Positions 17,592 through 26,551 of a stretch of DNA of 64,000 nucleotides are shown here, piece by piece; within the stretch, counting starts at the first letter, position 1; each line of letters begins with the position of its first letter. The position numbers and the translations under genes are program-made. The DNA is from Ruegeria sp. HKCCSA071 (lineage in GTDB: Bacteria; Pseudomonadota; Alphaproteobacteria; Rhodobacterales; Rhodobacteraceae), in NCBI RefSeq assembly GCF_017872555.1, contig NZ_JAEDOX010000002.1:1-64000 (forward strand). Direction: 5' to 3'. Below the pieces are notes generated by a model. That model ran no database searches. It was not told the DNA's origin and saw only the letters and a program-made list of their open reading frames with translations.

Positions 17592-20045
17592 TCAGACCTT
17601 CACCCGTTGGGATTTCGGGTCATACATCGGTTTAAGCGATGCTTCGGCTTTGACCTTCACGCCGCAAACATCGATCTCATAGGTTGAACCCAAAACGTCC
17701 GCGGCCTTTTCACCTTCGCACGGTACATAGCCCATTCCGATGGCACCGCCGAGGCTATGACCGTAATTGCCGGAACTCAGGTAGCCGACATATTCGCCAT
17801 CACGCACGATCGGCTCGTTGTGGAACAACAGCGGTTCAGGGTCGGTCAGACGGAACTGCACCAGGCGCGATTTCGGGCCGCTTTCCTTGCGCGCGATCAC
17901 CGCCTCGCGGCCGATGAAGTCGCAGCCCTTGTCCACCTTGACGGCAAAGCCAAGACCAGCATCAACCACGTGATCCTCACAGGTGATATCATGGCCGAAG
18001 TGGCGGAAACCTTTTTCGATCCGGCAGCTGTCCATCATGTGCATACCACACAGCTTCAGCCCCATATCCTGACCGGCCTCATGCAGCGTCTCAAACACGT
18101 GGCCCGCCATGTCCGAGGAAACATAGATTTCCCACCCAAGCTCACCCACATAGGTCACGCGATGTGCACGGGCCAGGCCCATTCCGATCTCGATCTGCTG
18201 TGCCGTGCCGAAGGGGTTGGTCGCGTTTGTGAAATCGTTGGGCGAGACCTTTTCCAGCAGCGCCCGAGCGTTTGGACCCATGACAGCGAGAACGCCTTCA
18301 CCCGCTGTGACATCTGTAATGACCACGTCGAAATCCCCGACATGGCGCATCATCCATGTCTGATCCGCCAAGCGTGTGGCTGCGGGGGTCACGACCAGAT
18401 AGGCGGTTTCGGTCAGGCGGGTCACGGTGACGTCTGCTTCGATCCCGCCTGTGCGGTTCAAAAACTGCGTATAGACGATCTTGCCGATAGGGACTGAGTA
18501 GTCACCCCCGCCGATGTAGTTCATGAACTTTTCGGCATCAGGGCCTTCCACGCGAATCTTGCCGAAAGAAGACATGTCATACATGCCCACATTCTCGCGC
18601 ACGGCTCTGTGCTCGGCTGCGGAATTCTCGAACCAGTTCTGGCGCTTCCAGCTGTACTGGTATTCGCGCTCCTGCCCTTCATTCGCGTACCAATTGGCCC
18701 GTTCCCAACCAGCGATTTCACCAAAAACGGCGCCCTGTTCTTTCAGGTGATGGTGGAACGGGGTTCGGCGCACACCGCGTGCCGTAGCTTTTTGGCGATA
18801 GGGGTAGTGGTCGGCGTAGAGCAGCCCCAACGTTTCTTTTGAGCGTTCATAAAGGTATTTCTTATTGCCCTGAAACGGCTGCATCCGTCCGATATCAACA
18901 TCGCCCAGATCAAAGGGCTTTTCACCGGTATCCATCCACTCGGCCAGCGACATGCCCGCGCCACCGGCGGACTGGATACCGATCGAGTTGAACCCGGCCG
19001 CGACCCAGACATTGTCCATCTCAGGCGCCAGACCCAGGTGATAGGCGTCGTCGGGAGTAAAGGATTCAGGGCCGTTGAAGAAGGTGTGAATACCCGCCTC
19101 GGACAGCATAGGCATCCGGCTGCAGGCCGCTTCGAGGATCGGCTCGAAGTGGTCGAAATCTTCGGGCAATTGGTCGAACTCGAAGCTGTCGGGAATACCG
19201 TTCATCGCCCAAGGTTTGGCATTGGGCTCGAATGCGCCCAGCATCATTTTGCCTGCATCTTCCTTGTAGTAGGCGCATTCATCTGGCACCCGCAGAACCG
19301 GCATCTGGCTCAACCCTTCAATGGGTTCAGAGACGATGTAGAAATGTTCGCAGGCATGCAGCGGCACATTCACGCCAGCCATCTTGCCTACCTCGTGTCC
19401 CCACATTCCCGCGCAGTTAACAACCATATCGCAGGCGATATGCCCTTGGGTTTGCCCATCATCACTGACCCAGTCGACACCGGTTGCACGCCGTCCGCGC
19501 CGGGAAATCCCGGTCACCTTCACCCGTTCCTTGATCACCCCACCGCGTTGACGCGCACCCTTGGCCAACGCCAAGGCAATATTAGCAGGATCCGCCTGGC
19601 CATCGGTTGGCAACCAGACGCCACCTGCCACGCCGTCGAGGTTGATGTGCTCATATCGCTCTTTGACTTCGGTCGGAGAAAGCTCTTCGACCGGAACGCC
19701 AAAGGCGCGGGCCATTGCCGCATTTCGGTGAAGCTCTTCCAACCGCTCACTTGTCAGGGCAACCGAAACGGACCCGACCTGACGGAGGCCGGTGGCGACG
19801 CCGGTCTCTTCCTCAAGGCCCAGATAAAGTTCGGCGGAATAGCGCGCCAGTTTGGTCATGTTGGAAGACGCGCGCAGTTGCCCGATCAGACCCGCCGCAT
19901 GCCAGGTGGTGCCGCTGGTCAGTTGCTTGCGCTCAAGCAGAACAACATCGGTCCAGCCCTTCTTGGTCAGATGATACGCGACCGAACATCCGATGACGCC
20001 GCCACCGATGATGACCACTCGGGCCTTGCTGGGAAGATCAACCAT
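17592..20045 (-). CDS. FAD-GcvT N-methyl dehydrogenase, sarcosine/dimethylglycine dehydrogenase-like (paralogue 1)
   Basis: Two-part enzyme of 817 aa. Residues 1 to about 370 form a DAO flavin domain (VVIIGGGVIGCSVAYHL). An FAO_M linker follows to about 430, then GCV_T (about 435-715) and a GCV_T C-terminal domain. The WHAAG at about 49-53 is the place where relatives bind FAD covalently through His. Family members oxidise an N-methyl group and pass the one-carbon unit to tetrahydrofolate in the second domain, or release formaldehyde. GPESFTPD and AAGFNSIGIQSAGGAG resemble sarcosine dehydrogenases. GGAG precedes the ATG. It is the last gene of the cluster that starts near 27120; an 89-bp gap upstream may contain its own promoter. 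The exact substrate is unresolved. Confidence 0.85.
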   Translation of the reverse strand: MVDLPSKARVVIIGGGVIGCSVAYHLTKKGWTDVVLLERKQLTSGTTWHAAGLIGQLRASSNMTKLARYSAELYLGLEEETGVATGLRQVGSVSVALTSERLEELHRNAAMARAFGVPVEELSPTEVKERYEHINLDGVAGGVWLPTDGQADPANIALALAKGARQRGGVIKERVKVTGISRRGRRATGVDWVSDDGQTQGHIACDMVVNCAGMWGHEVGKMAGVNVPLHACEHFYIVSEPIEGLSQMPVLRVPDECAYYKEDAGKMMLGAFEPNAKPWAMNGIPDSFEFDQLPEDFDHFEPILEAACSRMPMLSEAGIHTFFNGPESFTPDDAYHLGLAPEMDNVWVAAGFNSIGIQSAGGAGMSLAEWMDTGEKPFDLGDVDIGRMQPFQGNKKYLYERSKETLGLLYADHYPYRQKATARGVRRTPFHHHLKEQGAVFGEIAGWERANWYANEGQEREYQYSWKRQNWFENSAAEHRAVRENVGMYDMSSFGKIRVEGPDAEKFMNYIGGGDYSVPIGKIVYTQFLNRTGGIEADVTVTRLTETAYLVVTPAATRLADQTWMMRHVGDFDVVITDVTAGEGVLAVMGPNARALLEKVSPNDFTNATNPFGTAQQIEIGMGLARAHRVTYVGELGWEIYVSSDMAGHVFETLHEAGQDMGLKLCGMHMMDSCRIEKGFRHFGHDITCEDHVVDAGLGFAVKVDKGCDFIGREAVIARKESGPKSRLVQFRLTDPEPLLFHNEPIVRDGEYVGYLSSGNYGHSLGGAIGMGYVPCEGEKAADVLGSTYEIDVCGVKVKAEASLKPMYDPKSQRVKV

Positions 20046-20134
20046 CCTGAAATCTCCGCTGTGTCAGGTTTGGCGTAAACTGCCACGGAAGATCGACAAT
20101 AAATGCACCAAAAACGTCACAAGATCCGCATTTT

Positions 20135-21109
20135 TCACCGATGTGTCGCGGCCCGCTTTTCCCGCCGAACGACAAAGGGAGTGACGCCGAAGAAGCTTTT
20201 GTAAACAGAAGAAAACCCGTTCGGAAAACCGCAGGCCAACCCGATTTCGCGAACGCTCATAGTGGTGTTCAAAAGCAGGTTATTGGCCTTGGCCAGCCGC
20301 ATTTCGCGATAGAATCCGTTGGGCGTGGTGCCAAAGAAGGTTTTGAACTTACGCTCGAGTGAGCGGTTCGACAGTTGCAGCGAATCGACGATCTGATTGA
20401 TCGGCAGAGGGTCTTCAATATTGGCCTGCATGAGCTTGATGCACTGATCCAGCTTCACATCTCCGGTCGCCGTCAACTTTACCCCCGAGAAAGGCTGCAT
20501 CGAGGCGAAATCCCGGATGTTTTCATGTAACATGATGTCCGCCACGGTCATCTTTGCAGGCCCTGAGATATGGCGACCGATTACTGCCAGCGCGACGTCT
20601 GTTGTCGCCTCCATTCCGGCACAGGTCACAACTGCGCCCTGTTCGGTTGCAATCGACAGTTTAGCTTCAAACCGGGCCCCGCGTTCCCGCAGGAACGAGG
20701 CGTTTTCCCAGTGAGTTGCCAAGTCATCTGAACCCTGTTCGTCGATATACCGGCTGGCCGCTTCCGCCAGCAGAAACACCTTGGCATCGCGGAAAGTATA
20801 GTCCGACACCACCCGCCCCAAAGACAAGTCCGGGTGATCCGGGTCAGAATTGCCGATCACAAAAAGATAATTCGCCTTGGGTTGCGCCTGCACGCGTTCC
20901 GTTTGCACCACCGCGTCGCTGCTGCTGGAGATCGGGCCACCTCTGAGCGACCGATAGGCAAAAGTGAACGGCGGCTTCGGACACACACGATTTGCCAGCC
21001 TGAGAACCTCGACCAATGAGGCCAGTTCAAGCAGCACAAATCCGGGTGCGACCAGAATATCGAAATGTTGCTGTATTGCCTGCGGTGAATCAGAAGCAAC
21101 TTTCCTCAT
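20135..21109 (-). CDS. GlxA-family AraC-type transcriptional regulator
   Basis: Regulator of 324 aa with an N-terminal DJ-1/PfpI (class I amidotransferase-like) domain over about residues 15-190 and a C-terminal double-HTH AraC domain over about 225-320 (LQLSNRSLERKFKTFFGTTP, then VREIGLACGFPNGFSSVYKSF in consecutive helices). The characterised activators GbdR (glycine betaine), CdhR (carnitine) and SouR (sarcosine) have this architecture. Its place between a homocysteine methyltransferase and a demethylase therefore supports control of methylamine-type catabolism. Start at 21109 has AGGTGA before it; the longer upstream frame runs into the next gene. It is ten bases downstream of the methyltransferase gene. 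Confidence 0.88.
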   Translation of the reverse strand: MRKVASDSPQAIQQHFDILVAPGFVLLELASLVEVLRLANRVCPKPPFTFAYRSLRGGPISSSSDAVVQTERVQAQPKANYLFVIGNSDPDHPDLSLGRVVSDYTFRDAKVFLLAEAASRYIDEQGSDDLATHWENASFLRERGARFEAKLSIATEQGAVVTCAGMEATTDVALAVIGRHISGPAKMTVADIMLHENIRDFASMQPFSGVKLTATGDVKLDQCIKLMQANIEDPLPINQIVDSLQLSNRSLERKFKTFFGTTPNGFYREMRLAKANNLLLNTTMSVREIGLACGFPNGFSSVYKSFFGVTPFVVRREKRAATHR

Positions 21110-21119
21110 CGCTGTCACC

Positions 21120-22013
21120 TTAGACGATCTCGTGCCCGGCAGCACGCAACCGCTTGGCCAGCGCTTCGATGTGGTCCGGGCCAATTTCGCAGCACCCGCC
21201 GACAATCGTGGCCCCCTGATCGACCCAACGCATGACGTGATCCGCATAGGCATCGGGATCAAGATCATGGCGCTGATCCAACGCATCCACTGTCGGCGCG
21301 TCCTTTAGAAACTCATCTGAAATATGTGTAAAGCCGTTGGCGTAAGCACCATAGGGCTTGTTCATAGTGGACAGGATTTCCAGAGCAGCCGGGATCGCTT
21401 CGGGGCGCGAACAATTGATCAGCAGCGCGTCAGGCGAAAACTCTTCTACCAAAGGCGCGACATCCCTGAGTGGTTCGCCGGACCTGAGGCGACGGCCATC
21501 GTCGTCATTGACCGTGAATGACAGCCAGACTGGTTTGCCACATCCGGTCGTTCCACGCAGCGCGCCCTCGGCCTCCTGCACAGAAGATACTGTCTCGATC
21601 AGAAACAGATCGACGCGTGCAGCCATCAAGGCCACAAGTTCAGCGAATTTTTCCGCCGCATCTGCCGGGTCGGGATTCAGGTCGGGTCGGTAAGAAGCCA
21701 GAAGCGGCCCCAGAGACCCGGCGATCCGCCCCCCGGTCTCAGTACGGGCACGTTCGGCCTGCGTCAGGGCAGTGTCGATAAGAACGGGCATATGGTCCTC
21801 CATCCCCACCCGCACCAGGCGTGAGCTGTGGACGGCGTAGGTATTGGTGGTGGCAACCGTGGCACCACTGCGGAAGTAGTCGCCATGCACCGCGCCGACC
21901 AGATCAGGGTGGTCGATCATCACACGTGTGGACCATAGCGGCGTCGCCCGGTCTCCGCTGCGTTTGACCAGTTCCTGTCCGATTGAACCGTCCAACAGGG
22001 TGATCTTTGTCAT
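21120..22013 (-). CDS. Homocysteine S-methyltransferase family protein (betaine-type donor likely)
   Basis: Zinc enzyme of 297 aa that transfers a methyl group to homocysteine or a similar thiol to give methionine. LLDGSIGQEL opens the barrel, and the zinc-binding cysteines are in LINCS and GGCCEIGP. The length matches the short BHMT/MmuM/YitJ-N group without cobalamin domains. Neighbouring N-methyl dehydrogenases suggest a betaine donor, giving dimethylglycine for the next enzyme; S-methylmethionine or another onium donor is possible. AAGGAG lies before the ATG; gaps to the flanking genes are ten and eleven bases. Confidence 0.85.
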   Translation of the reverse strand: MTKITLLDGSIGQELVKRSGDRATPLWSTRVMIDHPDLVGAVHGDYFRSGATVATTNTYAVHSSRLVRVGMEDHMPVLIDTALTQAERARTETGGRIAGSLGPLLASYRPDLNPDPADAAEKFAELVALMAARVDLFLIETVSSVQEAEGALRGTTGCGKPVWLSFTVNDDDGRRLRSGEPLRDVAPLVEEFSPDALLINCSRPEAIPAALEILSTMNKPYGAYANGFTHISDEFLKDAPTVDALDQRHDLDPDAYADHVMRWVDQGATIVGGCCEIGPDHIEALAKRLRAAGHEIV

Positions 22014-22024
22014 GTCCTTGCTCC

Positions 22025-23059
22025 TTAAGGCAGCAGCACGAGTTTACCCGGAAGGGTCTTTGCCTGAAAATCAGCCTGTGCGCGGGCGATATCCTTCAAC
22101 GGGTAGGTTCGGGAAACCAGTGGTTTGATCCGTCCGGTATTCATCAACTCCACAAGGCGGCCAAAGACTTCGGGCGCCTGATGCGTGCAGCCGTGGATGG
22201 TGATATCGCGCAAATAGATGTCTCGCAGATCAGCCTCGACAATCGGGCCGGCAATTGCCCCCGAAACGGCGTAGTGCCCGCCGGGTTTCAGGGCAAGGAT
22301 CAGCGATGCCCATGCGGGCCCGCCCACCACATCTATAACCGCGTCGAACATATCCTGCGGCAGCAGCTCATCCCGGCCAAATGTGCCCAACGCGCCTTGG
22401 GATTTGACGACCTCTGCCTTCGCTGCCGCCGTCACACCCCAAACCGACGCTCCGCGCAGCGCAGCAAGCTGCACCGCCGCCAGACCAACGCCGCCTGACG
22501 CGCCGGTGATCAGAACCTTTTGCCCTGCCGTCACGCCCGCGCGCGTCAGCAGGTTTTCGGCAGTACCAAAGGCACATGGAATGGCCGCAATTTCCACGTC
22601 TGACAGGGGCGATGCACTTACGTCATAAAGGTCATTTGCTTCAACCAGACAGTATTGGGCAAAAGCGCCATCAATCTCAGACCCGAGCGCAATAAAGCCC
22701 TGAGGGCTGCCGGGGCGCGGACGCGGCATGTTGATCGGGCAAGTCACGCGCTGGCCCTTTTTGAACCCCGAGTTTGGCCCAACCTTTTCAACGATCCCGC
22801 ACAGATCGCCCCCCTGAATGCGGGGAAAGTTCAGTGCGCCACCCCATCCGCCGGCTTCAATATCCTGATCGACGGCATCCGTCGCACCGGTGACATCCGA
22901 TGAATACCAGCCGACCCGCGTGTTGATGTCCGTGTTATTCACGCCTGCTGCAGCGACCCGAACAAGCACCTGCCCCGGCCCAGGGGCCGGGACAGGGATA
23001 TCGTCGCGCCATTCCAGCGCCTCTGGCCCGCCATGGCCGGTCAGATAGACGCCAGACAT
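22025..23059 (-). CDS. Medium-chain dehydrogenase/quinone oxidoreductase-like protein
   Basis: NAD(P)H-dependent MDR-superfamily enzyme of 344 aa: a GroES-like N-domain with GVNNTDINTRVGWYSS, and a Rossmann domain with ITGASGGVGLAAVQLA around 170-185. The structural-zinc cysteine cluster of classical alcohol dehydrogenases is absent. Start at 23059 (MSGVYLTG), 14 bp after the stop of the upstream demethylase gene. Its place in the demethylation cluster suggests action on an aldehyde or enoyl intermediate, but no substrate can be assigned. Confidence 0.8.
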   Translation of the reverse strand: MSGVYLTGHGGPEALEWRDDIPVPAPGPGQVLVRVAAAGVNNTDINTRVGWYSSDVTGATDAVDQDIEAGGWGGALNFPRIQGGDLCGIVEKVGPNSGFKKGQRVTCPINMPRPRPGSPQGFIALGSEIDGAFAQYCLVEANDLYDVSASPLSDVEIAAIPCAFGTAENLLTRAGVTAGQKVLITGASGGVGLAAVQLAALRGASVWGVTAAAKAEVVKSQGALGTFGRDELLPQDMFDAVIDVVGGPAWASLILALKPGGHYAVSGAIAGPIVEADLRDIYLRDITIHGCTHQAPEVFGRLVELMNTGRIKPLVSRTYPLKDIARAQADFQAKTLPGKLVLLP

Positions 23060-23073
23060 GGTCGCCGGAAGCG

Positions 23074-25527
23074 TCACGCGCGCAACCGCTCGTTCTCGGG
23101 GTCCCAGAGCGGCTGGTCCAGCTCTACCACGGCGCGGCATTTCTGGCCGTAGATTTCGACCTCAAGCTCAGTTCCCGGATTGGCAAGCTCGGCTCGGATC
23201 ATGCCCAGCGCGATGGATTTACCAACACGGTAGCCCCATGCGCCGGATGTGGTTTCGCCCACGATCTCATCGCCATGCCAGATGCAGGACATATACGGCG
23301 CGTCGCAATCGCCCGCATCAACAGTCAGGGTGACGAAGGACTTTTTCACGCCTTGCTGCTTTTCGTTCAGGATTGCAGCCTTGCCCAGGAAGTCCTGCGG
23401 TTTGTCCAGCTTGACGAACCGCTCCAACCCGCCTTCAAGCAGGGAATAGTCGGTCGACAGATCGCCCTTCCAGGCGCGGTACCCCTTTTCGATCCGCAGC
23501 GAGTTCAGCGCATACATCCCGAACGGCTTGGCACCGGCATCGATGATCGCGTCGTAGATCGCAGGCATATCCGCATTTTCAGCGTGAACTTCCCAGCCCA
23601 GCTCACCAGCGAATGAGACACGCAGCAGAGCGACCCATCCGCCTTTGATTTCGCTTTCCTGAAAGCTGAGCCACGGCAAGGTCAGATCGGCCTCGGTAAC
23701 TTTGCTGAGAATGTCCCGAGATCGAGGCCCAGTAACGATCAGCGTGCTCATCCGCGTTGTCCAGTCTTCCAGCGTGAACTCGGCATCGGCAGGTATGTGA
23801 CGCTCAAGCCATTCACGGTCATGCCATTGCGCGGTCGCTGCAGTGACCAGAACGAACAGGTCTTCGGCCTCGCGCGTGACCGACATTTCGGTCAGGATAC
23901 GCCCGCGTTCATCTGCGAAGTAAACCAGCCCAACCCGACCAATCTTGGGCAATGCCCCTGCAACCAGACCGCGCAGCCATTCATCAGCACCCGGCCCCTG
24001 TATTTTGAACCGCGAGAAGCCCGGCAGGTCCAACACGCCACAATGATCGCGCACGGCCTCGCATTCTTCCTTGATCCGCTGTTCCCACGGTCCGGACCGT
24101 CCCCAAGTGTGGGTCGCCTCAAGCGAGGTGTCATCGTCGGGCTGGGCAAACCAGTTGGCGCGTTCCCAGCCGTTATAGGCACCCATTACGCCACCCAGCG
24201 CTTTGACCTTGTCATGCACGGGCGACAGCTTCTTGTCACGCGCAGCAGGCCATTCATGGTGCGGGAAATGCATGGCATATTCGTTGCCATAAACCTCCAT
24301 GCCTTTCTGGTTGCAATAATCCTGATCGGTGTAATCGGTATAGCGGCGCGGATCGACGGCCCACATATCCCATTCGGTCGCGCCATCAACGACCCACTCG
24401 GCCAGAACCTTGCCTGCGCCACCGCCCTGCGCGATGCCAAACGTGAAAGTATGTGCTTCGAACGCGTTCTTGACGCCGGGCATCGGGCCGATCAAAGGCA
24501 GCCCGTCAGGCGCGTAAGGGATCGGCCCGTTGATGACGCGTCCAACGCCCGAGGTTGCCATCAGCGGCACTCGCTCCATCGCATCGGTGACGATATCTTC
24601 GATGCGGTCCAGATCGTCATTCCACAGCTGAAAGCTGAAATCATCCGGCATCGGATCGTCTTCGGTCATCCAGTGGCCCTTGCAGTTCGGCTCGTAAGGA
24701 CCAAGGTTGAAGCCGTTCTTTTCCTGACGCAGGTAGTACGAGACATCCACATCACGCAGCAACGGCAGTTTGGCACCGCTTTGCTTGGTCCATGCTTCGA
24801 TCTCGGGGATTTCATCGGTCAGCAGATACTGGTGGCTCATGACCATTGCCGGAACGGTGCGGCCACCGAAGGGCTTGAACCATTCGCCCACGCGCTGCGC
24901 ATAGTACCCGGCTGCGTTCACAACATAGTCACAGGCTATGTCGCCTTTGTCCGTGTGCACGGTCCAGGTGCCGTCATCATGCTGCGTCACGCCAGTCGCC
25001 GGGCAGAAACGGATGATCTTCTGCCCCATATCGCGCGCGCCTTTGGCCAGCGCCTGGGTTAGCTGCGCCGGATCGATGTCGCCATCCGTCGGATCGTAGA
25101 GAACACCTTCAAGGTCATGCGTTTCCAGGAAGGGATAACGCTCTTTCGCTTCTTCCGGGGTCCACATTTCCATCGGAATCCCCTGATAGCGGCCCATCGC
25201 CATGGCGCGCTCGAATTCCTGCACACGTTCTTTCGAATGCGCCAGTCGGATCGAACCGGTCTGGTGGTAGTTCATCGGATAATCGACTTCCTCACCTAGA
25301 CGCGCATACAGCTCGGTCGAGTAGCGCTGCATGTTCATGATCGCCCATGAGGTCGAAAAGGTCGGAACGTTCCCTGCAGCATGCCAGGTCGACCCGGCAG
25401 TCAGTTCGTTCTTTTCCAGCAGAACACAATCGGTCCAACCTTTCTTGGCAAGGTGATAAAGCGAGGAAGCCCCCACCACACCGCCTCCGATAATGACCAC
25501 GCGGGCTTTTGTTGGAAAATCACTCAT
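23074..25527 (-). CDS. FAD-GcvT N-methyl dehydrogenase, dimethylglycine dehydrogenase-like (paralogue 2)
   Basis: Paralogue of the enzyme at 17592-20045 with identical length (817 aa) and the same order of DAO, FAO_M, GCV_T and GCV_T C-terminal domains. It has VVIIGGGVVGASSLYHL at the N-terminus and WHAAG at about 49-53 as the possible covalent FAD site. The residues after that motif (NVPTFSTSW) and the PYAPDGLPLIGPMPG/AQGGGAG region differ clearly from paralogue 1, so the pair probably act on different N-methyl substrates, such as dimethylglycine then sarcosine. The Gfa-like gene ends 15 bp upstream on the same strand. Assignment to dimethylglycine is inference from the adjacent homocysteine methyltransferase. 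Confidence 0.85.
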   Translation of the reverse strand: MSDFPTKARVVIIGGGVVGASSLYHLAKKGWTDCVLLEKNELTAGSTWHAAGNVPTFSTSWAIMNMQRYSTELYARLGEEVDYPMNYHQTGSIRLAHSKERVQEFERAMAMGRYQGIPMEMWTPEEAKERYPFLETHDLEGVLYDPTDGDIDPAQLTQALAKGARDMGQKIIRFCPATGVTQHDDGTWTVHTDKGDIACDYVVNAAGYYAQRVGEWFKPFGGRTVPAMVMSHQYLLTDEIPEIEAWTKQSGAKLPLLRDVDVSYYLRQEKNGFNLGPYEPNCKGHWMTEDDPMPDDFSFQLWNDDLDRIEDIVTDAMERVPLMATSGVGRVINGPIPYAPDGLPLIGPMPGVKNAFEAHTFTFGIAQGGGAGKVLAEWVVDGATEWDMWAVDPRRYTDYTDQDYCNQKGMEVYGNEYAMHFPHHEWPAARDKKLSPVHDKVKALGGVMGAYNGWERANWFAQPDDDTSLEATHTWGRSGPWEQRIKEECEAVRDHCGVLDLPGFSRFKIQGPGADEWLRGLVAGALPKIGRVGLVYFADERGRILTEMSVTREAEDLFVLVTAATAQWHDREWLERHIPADAEFTLEDWTTRMSTLIVTGPRSRDILSKVTEADLTLPWLSFQESEIKGGWVALLRVSFAGELGWEVHAENADMPAIYDAIIDAGAKPFGMYALNSLRIEKGYRAWKGDLSTDYSLLEGGLERFVKLDKPQDFLGKAAILNEKQQGVKKSFVTLTVDAGDCDAPYMSCIWHGDEIVGETTSGAWGYRVGKSIALGMIRAELANPGTELEVEIYGQKCRAVVELDQPLWDPENERLRA

Positions 25528-25542
25528 GCGTTTTGATCCTTG

Positions 25543-25923
25543 TTACTGCGCCTCTTGAGGCAGATCGTCCGTAATGTCGTAGTAGTCGCCCTTGTCAGCC
25601 ACAAAGATGTGCTTTGAGAGCTTTAAACCCGTAGGAGCGTCCAGCGCGCCCATGGAAATCGAAATCGTGTCCTCCTGGTTGTGTTGCCAGAAGAGGAACG
25701 AGCCACAGTTGCTGCAAAATCCGCGCCTGGCGATGTCAGACGCGCGATACCAGTTCAGCGTGTCGCTGGCCGAGAAACTCAGGTTGTCCTGACGGGTCGA
25801 AGCCGAAGCCCAGACATGGCCCGACTGTTTGCGGCATTGTCCGCAATGGCAGACCGAAGGCGGCGACATGTCTCCGTTGATCGTGAACGCGACCGAGCCG
25901 CAAAGGCAGGATCCCTTATGCAT
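25543..25923 (-). CDS. Gfa/CENP-V family zinc protein
   Basis: Protein of 126 aa with the Gfa zinc-cysteine pattern: GSCLCGSVAF near the start, CHCGQCRKQ around 26-34 and GFCSNCGSF around 67. The founding member Gfa of Paracoccus denitrificans was reported to bind S-hydroxymethylglutathione formation, though its enzymatic role is debated. A position directly before a demethylase that can generate formaldehyde is suggestive. It begins four bases after the LysE gene stop, so it is part of the same transcript. A second, distant family member is at 44460-44852. Confidence 0.82.
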   Translation of the reverse strand: MHKGSCLCGSVAFTINGDMSPPSVCHCGQCRKQSGHVWASASTRQDNLSFSASDTLNWYRASDIARRGFCSNCGSFLFWQHNQEDTISISMGALDAPTGLKLSKHIFVADKGDYYDITDDLPQEAQ

Positions 25924-25927
25924 CTGA

Positions 25928-26551
25928 CTACCCCTTTGTTGCGGGTGTGGTGCTGGTTCCCAACAACACACCGTAGATGACAAAACAGGCCGCCATGATC
26001 CGGCGCACCCAGATATTGAACACGGCGCCCAGCGCTGCCTTGCCCATCAAGGCACCCAGCGCCGTAAAGCCAGTGTAGCTGAGTGTGGTGATGACCAGCG
26101 CGGTAGGCATGATAACCCCCATCTGCCGCCAGATCGGAACCTCGGGCTGAACGAACTGCGAAAACGCGGCCAGGTATCCGGCGACGCTTTTGGGATTGAT
26201 CGTGGCCACTGCCAGCGCGTGCAGATAGACATGTCGTGCCGGACGCTCGGAGGCTGGTGCGGGTTTTGTCGCATTCATCCAGCCGCGAATGCCCAACCAG
26301 ATCAAAAACCCCGCACCAATCAGCTTGGCGACAAAGAACCCGGTCGGCGATGCGGCGATCAGCGCCGTCACGCCCAGCGCAGACAGGATCAGAAAGGCGC
26401 TGGCCTGCGTGAGAATAGCCAATACGCCCAGCATTGCCTTTGGAAACGGCAAACTCATCCCGTTCGAGATGCAATTAACCGCGTTCGGGCCCGGGGTGGT
26501 CACGAATACCACCCAGAACAACGCGAATATGGTCCAGGCCTCGAACGACAT
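25928..26551 (-). CDS. LysE/RhtB-family amino acid exporter
   Basis: Inner-membrane exporter of 207 aa with about six helices. FVTTPGPNAVNCISNG near residue 17 is the family signature; GFLIWLGIRGW and INPKSVAGYLAAF are further landmarks. Relatives export basic or neutral amino acids and derivatives. The start codon overlaps the stop of the XRE-cupin regulator by one base (TGATG), so the regulator probably controls this exporter and the genes behind it. The substrate is unknown. Confidence 0.87.
   Translation of the reverse strand: MSFEAWTIFALFWVVFVTTPGPNAVNCISNGMSLPFPKAMLGVLAILTQASAFLILSALGVTALIAASPTGFFVAKLIGAGFLIWLGIRGWMNATKPAPASERPARHVYLHALAVATINPKSVAGYLAAFSQFVQPEVPIWRQMGVIMPTALVITTLSYTGFTALGALMGKAALGAVFNIWVRRIMAACFVIYGVLLGTSTTPATKG

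Noticed and set aside
17592-25527. DMSP demethylase DmdA assignment of the GcvT-containing genes
   Set aside because: DmdA is a GcvT-only protein of about 365 residues; these are 817-residue fusions with an FAD domain.
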